Shown here in pieces: positions 1 to 12,600 of a DNA stretch of 64,000 nucleotides. The notes below the pieces were generated by a model that was not told the DNA's origin, did not search any database, and was given only the letters and a program-made list of their open reading frames with translations. Each line of letters starts with the position of its first letter. The stretch's first letter is position 1. The stretch is from Pratylenchus scribneri (taxonomy: Eukaryota; Nematoda; Chromadorea; Rhabditida; Pratylenchidae), in assembly GCA_030063045.1 (NCBI GenBank), contig JAQSEB010000049.1, positions 1,488,001 to 1,552,000 on the forward strand, given 5' to 3'. Position numbers and translations under genes: made by a program.

Positions 1-3000
1 TGGACGGGTAATTTCGGCAACATTTGTGGTGGTTTCCTCAATTTTTAATTGCCTTATTGTGGTGGGAATTGTGGCAGTGGTGGTTGGTATAATTTTTTCG
101 TGGAAAATTGTAGTTGCTTCCGTGAAAATCGGTGGCGAATTTTTCTCCTTCACCAATTCAGGTTTTGACTCCAATTCAAATTTTGGCTCAATTTGGTGAG
201 ATTTTGGCTCAATTTTCTCGGCTTGAAGGTCTTTTCCAGGATTTTCAGTGGCAAATATTTCAAATTGATTCGTCTCTACATTATTTAATGGCGTTGTTTG
301 TTCAGTTGTTGTTATTTTCTCCATTGTTTTTGGGGTTAATTTTGTCGTCGTCTTTGTTGAAGTTGATGGTGTTTTGACCCCGCTTTCAGTTTCAACGCAT
401 TTCACTTCCTCCCTCACTATGTACAAATCAAAATTTGGATTTTTTTGGGTAATTGTCGTGGAAAATTCCGGTGTTTGATTGGCCCCATTTGTCAGTACAA
501 TGCTTGCCAAAATGCAATCTCGACTCTTTTGACTGTAGGCAAATGTGGCACAATGGAATGCCTTCGATTGGATGCAAATGCGTTGGCATTGTTCCAAATT
601 ACGCACATTCACATCTGTGAAAATTAGGATTTATTTGAGGAGAATTTGCCTTGTAAAAAATTAGATAAATGCGGATTAATTTTGGAAATTAATTCATTAA
701 TTTATTATGCAAATATTTGTAAAAAACTAAATAAGGAAATCAAAATATTTTTAAATCTCAAAATTTCCTAGAGTAATTTTGGTCAAAAATATTTTTTTAG
801 CATAGAATAAATTTTGAAAATATTTTTATCAAAGAATGCCATCAAATTATTATTATTATATATTTTCATTATTTAAATTTTGAATTTTTTTGCATATTTT
901 TATATTTTAGTAGATAATAAAAAAAATTTAGAATTATTAATTCCAAAAAGTGAATCTAAAATTATTCACCTAAATAAATTCTTAAAAATTTATTAAATAT
1001 ACCTAAAATTTCTACTAGGAATTTTTAATTTTTTATCTCCCATATCCTCTAAAAACCTCGTACTCAAAAACTGAATCCCCTTAATAAATCCTTAATTCAG
1101 AATATATTATTTAATTCAACTTACGATGTTGTACTCGATGTTCCATTCGAAGTACGCGTCCAGACTCCAAAAGTGCAGCCACTTTATTTGCCGTACAATT
1201 TTGATGGCTCAGTTCCACATTTTTGTATACCGTTGTGGTCTGCTGATTTTCGGGAACCTCAGAGGAAGATTTTTGTTGTCCTCCATTTCCCTGTCTATTC
1301 CCTGCAACTTTCGTCTCGACCGAAGTGACAGCCGATTCCAATGCGACTTGCTCTTTTTGTTCATTTTTATTCCCTTTTTGTGGCTGTTTTCCTCCCCCAA
1401 CGCTGATTTTCTTTTCTTCCTTCTCCTTTCTTGGTGGCGATGGCAATTTTGTTGTAGCTGTTGTTAATTCAGGTTGATGATGCGTTCGATTTGCCGGATT
1501 CGTAGTGAAGAATATTCGACTGCAGGCCAATTCATAGTAGTCGACATTCTGAAAATAAATATAATGATAAATAAAAATTCAAAAATATAGTCAAATTAAG
1601 TTGAAATATAGCTAATTTGGTACTCCAAAATTTGGTTAGATACATTCACAAAAATTGAATAATTAAATTCACAAAAATATTTTTTCTATTATTTTATTTA
1701 ATATATACCCAATATACCCAATTTAAGTATTTAAAAAATGGCAAATTTTAAATAAATCTCAAAATGGTCAAAATTAATAGAATTAATTTTTTTTAAAAAA
1801 TAATAAATTAAACTATTTATTGCAAATTTTAAAAATGCTTTTTCTCAAAATTTTGAATTTCACTTAATAGTTTTAATAATTCTATAAAAATGAATAGTTG
1901 TGGAAAAATATTTTTTATTTATTTTAATATCAAATAGGGAAAAGATTAAATGCAAAAAATTTCTATCCAAAATTGCTTCAAGGGAATTTTTGTCAAAATT
2001 GAAAATTTTTTTCTCAAAATTTACTAAGTAACCTAGGTCAAAAATAATATTAGATATATTTTTTGATATAGAAAAATATATTTTAATTAATATTTTTCAA
2101 AATGGAAAAAATCATAAGGTTAAAATAATTTTTTTATTGGATCAATTTTGTAAATTTTTAAAATACTTTTTTCACAGAATTTTGAATTTCACTCAATAGT
2201 TTTTTAAATTATTTTGGACAAAGTAGATGTTGAAAAATATGTTTTATTTTATTTTATGTAAAATAGGGAAAAAATCACATGCAAAAAATTATGATTAAAA
2301 ATATTGCCTGAGTGAGGGCATATTTGTCTAAATCGAAAATTTTTCTCATAATTTTTTAAGGCATTTTGTGTCATATATAATATTAGAAATTTTAATTGAC
2401 CTAGAAAAAATATATTTTATTTAATATCTTTCAAAAATCATTAAGTTAAATTAATATATCAAACTATTTTTTCGATGGGACAATTTTTTCTAATTTTTAA
2501 AATGTTTTTTTTTTGTAAAAATTTGACAGAAAATTAATCAATAAATAATTATATACAATTGTTTAGGTATCAAAAAATATGTTTTAATTAATTTTTTCTT
2601 AAATTGGAAAAAGGTTAAATGCAAAAAATTAAATAAAAAATTGCATCAAATCAATTTTTGCCGAAATTCAAATGTTTTCTTCTCTACATTTTTAAGCTAT
2701 TTTAAGTCAAAATTAATTTCATATAAATATAACTGATAAATGTATACAAATATTTTTTATTTAATAAATCTCAAAAAAGAACAAAGTTAATATTATTAAA
2801 TATTTTTCCCAAAAATGCATGCATTTAATCAAATAGAGCTATTTTTGCAAATTTTTAAAATGCTTTTTTCTCAAAATATTGAATGACAATTAATACTGAA
2901 AATAATTCTATGAGATTATTTAGATATTGAAAAATATATTTTATTTTATTTAATCTCAAAAAGGTTAAAAATAAAATGCAAAAAATTTTATAAAAAAATT

Positions 3001-6000
3001 CGTGCAATTGTTTTATTTTTCTAAAAATGTTTATTCCATTTTGGGTCAAAAATAATTCCTTAAAAATTAATGGATTGAGATGAATATATTTTATTTAATT
3101 TCATCTAAAAAAGTATAAAATTAACCTACGAAAATTATTCTTTTCAAAAATGCATCAATTTTATTCATTCATAAATTTTTAAAATGCTTTTTCTCAAAAT
3201 TTTGATAGAAAATTAATTAGAAAAAAATTCTATAGGATTGTTTAGGTGTCGAAAAATATGTCTTTTTTAATTCACACAAATAGGGAAAAGATCAAATGCA
3301 AAAAATTTAAATGAAATTGCATCAAGACAATTTTTCCCTAAATTAAAATTTCATTTTTAATCAAATTTTTTACAAAATTTGGAATCAAAAAATACGGCAA
3401 ACTAATATGGTTAAATAATTTATTTTCAAAAGATCCTCCTATAATTTTATCAATTTAGTTTACTAATTTTGTATTCTTAATTATGGCCACAAACAATTTT
3501 TTTTCAATTACCTGAATTAAAACAGGCAATGTCCGATTGTCGGCCCGATTGAAGGGGAAAAGACGGCATAGGGCTGGAATATCGCCTTCCTCCTCTTCAG
3601 CATTGGAGGCGGCACGATAATTAAATGATTGGCAAGTCTCATCCAGAATGCATGCATCCAAGCATTCTTCCAATGGCAAACCGGGTATATCTGCGAAATC
3701 AAAATTTTATAATTTGTAAATTTTTTAAGATCATTCCCAAAAACGCTTCAAATTTGTGCCCAGGACGACTTAAAGCCGTTTACAAATAACTCATCAAGGA
3801 CTGAGTGAATCAATTTTGATATTTTTGATTAAAAAATTAAACAGCAGACTTTTGGCTATCAAATGATATTAATTTTATATAAATGGAATTAGAATTGATG
3901 GAGCTATGCCCCCAAAAACCACTCAAAATCCAGCTAATAGGACAATTTTATCAATTATTAACATTGGTAATAATTCTTTTGTCGACAAACTTTAACAGTT
4001 TGCGAAACAATTTCACTTGGCAAATTATTTAATATTTTTGTAGAGCTCATTAAGAAGAGTCCCTGAAGTTCTAGACCAGAAACTTGACATGTTTAATGGT
4101 TTATTTAATGCATCAATTTTAGATCAAATCAGAGAAACAATACATATGTGAGTGAATCGAAGCAACTCATTGACCTCTACAAAAATGAATCAAATTTTAG
4201 TTAAAGAAAACAACGCTTCCTTAACCAAAGTTTGCAGAAAAAATTTTCCGTCATGAACCAATTTTTAATAAAATTATTATTTTTATTAGATAGCCAAAAG
4301 TTTGCTCTTTAATTTATTATAAAAATCAAAAAAATTGGCTCACACATTGATGATTTATTATAAATAGCACCAATTTGATGATGTTGACTTATATAAATTC
4401 AGATTTTTACAACCACGAAAATACCCTGTTATATCCCAAAATTCAAATCTGAACCCAGATAACTGATAAGGACAACACACAACACCCTCTCCCCTTTTCA
4501 ATGCTCACCTATGCCCTCTGTTGTTGCCTTCGCCTGTCCTTCTCCTCCTTCCGCCCTCAATTCCATATTTGGAATTCGTTCGAAAACATGTTCACCCAAA
4601 CATTCCAGAGTGGATGTTGACGGTGGATCCGGTAGGCAAATTGGCTCGAAAATGTCCATCTCATCAGAGGGAATTGGCGAAATTGGTCGGTCAGTGCCGA
4701 GAAGGCATTCACTCGTTTGAGGACGAAATTGGACAGAACGGCAAAATGCTGGCGGCGAGTCCAAACATCGAGTGAGGCAAACGCTGGCCGACAAATTGCC
4801 CAATGCGACGGAGAAGCCGGCCAACTCAGCGTTGCGAATTAGTACAAATGCCAGATGGCGAGTGCCGCAACGATCCAAATCTTTCAAGTATGGAAGGGTT
4901 AATTGGCGGGGATGGATTTTGAAAAAAATGGTTGCTTATTAGTGTGATTTTTAATTTTGATGTAATTAAATAATTTTTGGATTAGTTTATTTATTCATTG
5001 TAATTTTAATTTTATAAGATGCAATCCCGTCTTTACCATGATTTTGGTTATAAATTTAATTATAAAAATAAAAATTTAAAATTTTTTAACATTTTAGAAT
5101 AATAAAAGTTTATAATTAAATATTAAAACTTTGATTTGGATAATTTCATTTTTCTATTGATACCAATAATTTTTAGGGAGTTTTAAATGGATATTTCTTT
5201 TCAAAGAATGACATGACACTCTTATGCTTATGATTTCGAGATTTCTAAAAAACTATGAATTCAATTAAAAATTGAGAGAAATTATAAAAAGAAAATATTA
5301 ATAAAATAAATATAAATTGAAAATAATATAAGCTATTATAATTTTGCTAATTAAAATTTATTAGCCTTGATCCTACTCAATATTAGCCCTTTAGTAACAT
5401 TTTAGTTAGATTTAAGATTAATTATTTTGTGTTTTTGATACAACAATTACCCACCTAATAAGCACGTGTTCTCATAATGGTCCAAGTCGACGCTTTCCGC
5501 CAAATTCTCCACCAATGGCTTTTCGTCATTGGCGCCCAGTGTCCAATGTTGTGTTTGGGCATATAGATGGCAAGTGCTTAAATTTTGTATAATTTTTGGT
5601 GGATAATGCTTTTCATTTAACTTACAGATTCTCTGTATCAAAATCAACAGAACGGCAACTTGAAGAAAAAATAATTTATTGAAATATTTAATTTCTTTAA
5701 TTAAATTTATGATTCTACCTACATAAAAATTTTTTAATAATATTTTGGCCATAATCTCTAGTTTGATCGAAAATGGTTAAAAAATGATTTTTTATTAGTA
5801 GAACTAATTTGCTCTATTTTATTTCGCACAAAAAAATAAAAGAAAAACGCATTTTTAAAATTTTTTTACTAATTATTCAAAGTCTTTGACTGGATTTTTT
5901 TCATAAATTCATTTATTTATTTTTCAAAATATTTCTTTTCCAATTTAGATTTCTTCTATTTTTGTTTATTTTGAACAAAAATTCGCAAACCGTAATTTTA

Positions 6001-8828
6001 TCCATTTTAAGCGAAACCGTTTTGAGCTGTCTTAATTTTGACAATAATTTGCATAAAATAAATTTTTAAATTCATTGATTTATATTTCTATTTGATGATA
6101 GCAGCACCAAATTTGTTTAATCTAATCAAAAATTATGCCTACCGTTCATTTTGGAGGCAAAATTCCAGGCATCTTTCCCTGTCATCGACCTCCTCCGATT
6201 GGATTGGTTCCACACCAACAAAACTTCGTCTTGGATAAACTTCAAATGAAAAGGGAAAGCGGCTGCATCGACTGGACAATGGCAAGCAAATTCGTTCAAA
6301 ATAATTTCGTGGCGATGAGCTAGAGGGCAATTCGACAGCGCCGGACGAAGTCAAATGCGACTGACCACCTTTTTGGCCGCCACTACCGACAGGAGGCTTT
6401 TTCTCCAAGGCAGCGGCCAAATGATCGTCGAAGAATTCGCAAATATTATTTTTGGCATTTTTATGCGATAAATAGGTGAAGCCGTGGCAGCCAAAATGTC
6501 GTCCACCGAATGGTTCGACATTATCGCGGCAAAGGCGGGCGCATGCCTTAATTAAGTAAAAATAAAATTGGATAAAATAGTTTGCTTGATAAAATAGTTT
6601 GGAGATTTGAAAATATATAAAATATATAACAAATAAAATTGTTCTTAATTCCAATTAAATCAATTAGTGGATTGGTTAATTAGAATTTGGATGAAGTTGA
6701 TTCTTTGATATATATATTATATATTTTTCATTAAATATTGGAAAAAATTCCGGTATTTATTAGATGTTATATCTTATAAATTTTTGAAATCTAGGCTTCT
6801 AAATTTCTTACATTCGCGAGAATAAACGACTATCTAAATTCGATTAGTCAATGAAATTAGAATTTCTGACCATTATTAAGGCTTATTAGACAAATTAATC
6901 AAATCTGATTTTGGTTCAAACATTGGTTACTTTTTAAAAAGCTCGTATAAATTATAAATTGTAATTTCATAGACTATATCGATAAAGCCGAGTCGAATAA
7001 ATCTATTTTCGCAGTTTACGATATATAGAAATTGAGATTTACAAAATTTATCAGCCAAACATTTTGTAGAAATATACCAATTTCATATTTTCTATAAAAA
7101 ATATATCAAATTAGTTTCGAAGGTAATGGCCAAAAATAATTGGAAAGAAGTTCACCTCAAGTGAGTCCATTTTGCGAACAAAGTTGGCCGCATGTGCGAT
7201 ACCTCCTCCGCCTGCTGATGGTTGTTGGCCGCCAACCAGCCATTGATGTCGCAGAAATGTGGGCGATTCTACCGAATTTGGACATAGTGGTTGTTGGATT
7301 GTTTCGAGAGATGGAGGCAATTCAGGGGCAGAATTTTCTGTGGATAAGGCCAATGTTTGTGGCTGCTGCGAATTTGTTGGCAATGCTTTTTCATCAAGCG
7401 ATGATTCCGGCACAACAACGGCATTTGCCGTTACATTTTCCACCTTTTTAAGAAGGGAAAAATCAAAAAAAAATTTTCATTTAATGGATAATAAGAATAG
7501 ATTAGAAAGAGAAATATTTTAATTTAGTGAAAAAGAGCAGAAAATGGTGGAAAAAAAAAGTTCAAAAAGTTTCTTAACCTTATCAATAAATCTCGATAAA
7601 ACCTATCATTTGTTAATGATTTGGTTAAGATTAGTTAATGCTAATTAATTTTTAACCATAAAAGAAAATCGGTTTAAATAATTTAATATGTTTAATTTTA
7701 ATCAAACTATTGACCATGATAAATTATATGCCATGCGATACTTCTGGATGAGATCGATCGAATTGGTATAATGTTTGGAAGTTTAAGAAATAATTCTCTG
7801 ATGGTTTTAATCTTTTGGTCAATTACAATTACAATACTTTTTCGTTAAATTCATTAATTCTAACTATTATTTTTTTAAGGAAAAACTAAATAAATCCTAC
7901 TAAAATATATAAATTAATTAATAAAAATGTCATTGATAAAATAAATTAGAGACTACCGCCTTTCTAAATTTAAGAGTTACATTTTGCTGTTGTTCTTGTT
8001 GATGCGATTGAGTGACCAACATTGGATGCCTTGTCCCCAATGTGGTCAATTTATCGAAGCCATGAACATGTTCCGCCTCTTCATGTTGCCCATTGCTAAT
8101 TCCTCCACCTCCCAATGTTTCAAGCAAATTTTGGTGACCGTTTTCTTCAGCAGGAGGTGCTGGGCCAAAATTTTTGGCAAATATTTCCTCAAAGTTATCT
8201 TCAGCCGGCATTGGCAATGCAATTACACTCTGTTGTTGGGCACGTTGGCCATTGAATATTTGGCCACTGGCTTGTTGGACAGTGGTTTGGGCATGGATTT
8301 GAACTAAAATTTATCGCATAAATATCGAGGCTTCATTTATTCTATGTTTTTGCCTCTGATGAGTTTATGTACATTTAATTATATGTCGCTATAAAATTGT
8401 TTTTTTTTTATTGGAATTGGTTCAAAACTTGCTTAATAAATAGCCAATATTTGCTCAATCTTGAATCAAAATTTGATCGAAATATAAAAAAATAATTGAT
8501 AAAATTATGCGTATTATTATTTGTTAATTAAGTTTAGAAAATCGCCAAAAATATTTTACTTTTAAAAACATTTTAGTAATAAAATTTTTCTTTAAAAAAA
8601 TGTAAAAATTGATAAAATAAATCCAAAAATTATATCAAAAAAAAGCGAAATAAATGCTAAAATACATTATTTATGTATCTTTTTTTTTTATCAAATATGC
8701 AGTTACAGAAAATAAGACTAAACCTAAAAGTCATTATATTTATATTTCCTCATTTTTTTACCTGGATTACTGTATAGCAACGGTAGAAAAAAGCAAATCT
8801 GCTTGAAAATTTGATGGATTCGCCTCAT
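1..8828 (-). CDS. Multi-PAN/Apple-domain secreted protein, 5' part (3' end beyond the left window edge)
   Basis: Spliced model, all phases consistent, exons (minus): 8762-8828, 7981-8303, 7156-7443, 6143-6546, 5455-5630, 4509-4880, 3512-3690, 1125-1548 and 1-614 (continuing out); 949 codons. The start is an ATG followed by a short hydrophobic stretch (ICFFLPLLY, residues 12-20) that reads as a weak signal peptide. A Gln-rich, low-complexity region runs to about residue 183. Five Cys-bounded PAN-like domains follow, roughly 184-313, 320-417, 424-501, 513-612 and 721-817, with typical cores such as CLDACILDETCQSFNY and CQRICIQSKAFHCATF. A basic/Gln-rich linker (about 620-715) separates domains 4 and 5, and a Thr/Pro/Glu mucin-like stretch ends the visible part. 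PAN modules bind proteins or glycans; in nematodes and insects, strings of PAN plus a C-terminal ZP domain make apical matrix proteins (NOAH/NompA, LET-653). No ZP domain is visible here, so that assignment is inference. Intron 3691-4508 holds a foldback element. Confidence 0.85.
3775..4395. repeat. Foldback element, copy 1 (in a PAN-gene intron)
   Basis: Left arm about 3775-3875 (AAATAACTCATCAAGGACTG, AGCAGACTTTTGGCTATCAA) is inversely matched by about 4262-4395 (TAGATAGCCAAAAGTTTGCT, CATTGATGATTTATTATAAA). Same family as 28034-29012. It sits in the intron 3691-4508. Confidence 0.75.
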
Positions 8829-9627
8829 CGTCAGCAAATACTTTTTAGGGAAATTTAGTATGTCTCTTAATTAGAAAAAATAAACGGGCAAAGCTTCTTT
8901 CCAAGAAACTTCTGAACATGAAAAGTGGATTTTTGTGATCTTTTTCTTTTTAATCTCTTATTAATTCTCCAAAATTCAAGAGGCGCGATTTGAATACAAA
9001 ACTGTCCGACGCTGTTTTTGAGTGGACAATTCATTGGCTTTTTGCTGATGGAATTCTTGAATAAATCAAAAAGAAACTTAAAGGAGAAAAGTGGCTCGCG
9101 CCTTTCAGAAATAAATGGGAATGATGTGAAGCAGAACGATTAGAAATTATGACCCTTTTTTTAATATATTATATTCGCCTGTAATGAAAATGAAAACAAA
9201 AACATATGTGGGAAAATGAATATAAGATACTATTTAATTTGCCGAAAAACAATGAAAAACTTTACGATAATGATACTTGCATTTTCTTCACGCAGATTTG
9301 ATTTTTTTTTGAAATTCTTAATAATTTCATATTTGATTGTAAAACAATTAAAAAAATACTAGGCTATGCTTCCAGTCCTCCAGCCATAATTTTAATTAAC
9401 CTCAATAAAATTAATCTTAAGCAATCATTTTGTTTTGGCCAAGGTGTACGACCTCAAAGAAATTTCATTCAAAGTTTTATTTTTATGCAAATTAAATATT
9501 TCAAAAAAAGAAAAATTTTTATTATAAGAATTCTTAAAGAAAATGAAAATAAAAACATAATAGTAAGAATTTTTAAAGGAAATAAAAAAAAAAGTCATTC
9601 AAAATCCCTGAATTGACATAAATTATA
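8829..9627. other. Intergenic region between the GT92 gene and the PAN gene
   Basis: About 800 bp between the GT92 polyadenylation signal and the PAN-gene ATG, which are head to tail on the minus strand. It is AT-rich and I see no exon. The best acceptor-like site upstream of the PAN ATG (minus strand AAAAAG, about 12 nt before it) is weak. The distance is longer than a usual nematode operon spacer, so co-transcription is possible but not supported. It should hold the PAN-gene promoter. Confidence 0.5.
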
Positions 9628-9633
9628 TTTTAT
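9628..9633 (-). terminator. Polyadenylation signal AATAAA of the GT92 gene
   Basis: Minus-strand AATAAA beginning 17 nt after the TGA stop at 9650-9652. This gives a very short 3' UTR, common in nematodes, and supports the chosen last exon. Confidence 0.6.
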
Positions 9634-9649
9634 TAGTTGCATGATATAA

Positions 9650-12600
9650 TCAAATGGTGCATCCAAAATTGCTTATTTGAAATGTGCTGTTCATCTCGAC
9701 GGGATAATGAACATACTGTAAAATATTAAAATTAAATTTAATTCTCCTATAATATTTTCGAAGAGGACCAAATTTTTATGTATCGCTGCATGCCGAGTTT
9801 GTCTTGTGCCAATGGCACATCGAATACCTGGCAAAGGGGGCAAATCACAGCGTAGAGGGCCCGGACAATTTGCTGGCCTTTTATGACGTCCATAAAATAT
9901 CCTTAAAGAATTTTAAATAATTTTAAATTACTAAAAATATTTCATTGCCTATTATAGCAGGCAGAAATGATTGGATAATAAAGGACTCTTTGAGGCAATC
10001 GAAGGAATAGTTCATACAATTCTGGTCTGATGGCCATAAATTGACGAAAATTTTGGTCCAATTTGGTTGCAACATCCGGTCGAATAATATCGCTCATTTG
10101 GTAATGAAATAATTTGAAAGCCTAAATGAAAGGTAAAACTCTATTTGTAAGAGTCATAATCTAATTTTTTGTTAATAAAAATATATTAAATAAATTTTAC
10201 CCAGAAACATTTTTATATTTTATTTCATAAATTTATTAAATATTTGGATAAAAAAAAATAACAATTTACTTAAATGTATTTTACACCAAAATGTATTTTG
10301 GACAAAAACACAAATTGTTTAAAAAAGTATTTTGCTAAAAAATACAAATTATTTAAATGTCTTTTGCCTAAAAAACACAAATTTATTTAAAAAAGTATTT
10401 TGCCCATAAAATACATGCCCATAAAACACAATTTGTTTAAAATGTATTTTGCCAAAAAACACAAACTATAAAAAGTATTTTGACCAAAAACACAAATTTA
10501 TTTATAAAATGTATTTTACCTAAAAACACAAATTATTTAAAATGTATTTTGCTCAAAAACACAAATTATTTAAAATGTATTTTGCTCAAAAACACAAATT
10601 ATTTAAAATGTATTTTGCTCAAAAACACAAATTATTTAAAATGTATTTTGCTCAAAAACACAAATTATTTAAAATGTATTTTGCTCAAAAACACAAATTA
10701 TTTAAAATGTATTTTGCTCAAAAACACAAATTATTTAAAATGTATTTTGCTCAAAAACACAAATTATTAAAAATGTATTTTGCTCAAAAACACAAATTAT
10801 TTAAAATGTATTTTGCTCAAAAACACAAATTATTTAAAATGTATTTTGCTCAAAAACACAAATTATTTAAAATGTATTTTGCCAAAATACAATTTTATTA
10901 AAAATATTTTTCCTCTAAAATATAAATTATTTAAAATTTATTTTACACTAAAAATGAAAATTCAAAAATTACCCAAAAAAAAAAGAAATTTTTAAATAAA
11001 TTTTTGAAAAATAAAAATACCCGTTGCACTCTAGGCATGGCAGATGAGCTCAATTCAATCTAAAAAAAATTTAATTTTCGTAAAATGTTATATTTTACCA
11101 TGCTCCAATTCCGTAAATGTAGCATAAAATTATCAGAATCTGGAACTCCATGCATCCATCCCTTAGAAATCTAACAAATGAAAATTTATAATGAAAATGT
11201 TTTTAAAAATACAATTCCTGGCCAATGAAGCCAAACACTTTCTACATGCGATGGCTTCACAACATATCTTTATAAATAATATGAATTAAATTAAAATTAG
11301 TATTATTTATATTTTATTTACTTACTTTGGATCCTCCCATTCCGTTGCCACTCGAGCTTCATTGATAAGGGCAGCCAAAGAGAAATCGGCAGGATCACTG
11401 CCTATAAGAATAAATCAAATGGAAAATTTTTATCGGGATTTATCCAACTTGTCGCAAGGGTAAATTATTACAATTTATAACAACTCTTCAAGAATGATCC
11501 AATTTTAATGATTTTATTATCAGATTAAAGAAGAGTCTACCTTATTTATATCAGTTCAGAATATTTAATGTCGTGCCTTAACACTTATACAAAAGCAAGG
11601 ATCGTTACAAAAGTATAATCTAACAAGCAAAACAATACTATTTCAAAAGTTACCCTCCATATAACCCCCCATTATCGTTCCAAAAGTAACTAACCCCCCA
11701 CATAACCCCCCACATAACCCCCCACTATTGTTCCAAAAGTAAATTAACAACCAAAATAATACCATTTCAAAAGTAACTAACCTCCACATAACCCCCCACT
11801 ATCGTTCCAAAAATAATTTAACAACCAAAATAATACCATTTCAAAAGTAACTAACCCCCCACATAACCCCCCACTATTGTTCCAAAAGTAAATTAACAAC
11901 CAAAATAATACCATTTCAAAAGTAACTAACCTCCACATAACCCCCCACTATCGTTCCAAAAGTAAATTAACAACCAAAATAATACCATTTCAAAAGTAAC
12001 TAACCCCCCACATAACCCCCCACTATCGTTCCAAAAGTAATTTAAACAAACTAAACAATACCATTTCAAAAGTAACTAACCCCCCACATAACCCCACACA
12101 TAACCTCCCACACAATATCATTTCAATAGTTACTAAACCCCCAATCCCCAAAACAATTTCCTCAAAAAAACTTGGCATTCCCCCACACAAATACACAACT
12201 TCTGCAATTTTGAATCAATTTAAATAAAATTATTTATTAATAGATAGATAATACATTTTTTAAAATCATTAAAATTGGTTAATTCGCTATTCTAAATATC
12301 GAAAAATAGACTAGGCTCCAATTTTGGGTGTACCCTTTCTTTTCGACTTACTTGTCACTAATTCCGTATTATAGCGATTATAGCTGAAAAATGGAATTAA
12401 AATTATAATAAAAATGTTGAAATTCACTAGAATCCAGCAGCCGATGGTATTCTGGCACTTAAGAAACGGAATTCCTCAAGGAATGATGCACCAAGTTTCG
12501 GAATGAGCACATCGTCCAGGTCGGATACAATCAAAAATTCGGTGGCTTCCAAAAAATTAATATCCCAGATTCGATTGAAATAAATAATTTTAAAAATTCT

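Noticed and set aside
6135..6323. Plus-strand 62-residue frame, and similar plus-strand frames at 4511-4775 and 7140-7522
   Set aside because: All are antisense shadows of PAN-gene exons.
12302..12357. GT92 ending with the stop at about 12313 instead of splicing
   Set aside because: The exon has a perfect GTAAGT donor, and ten downstream-order exons continue the GT92 domain to a normal C-terminus.
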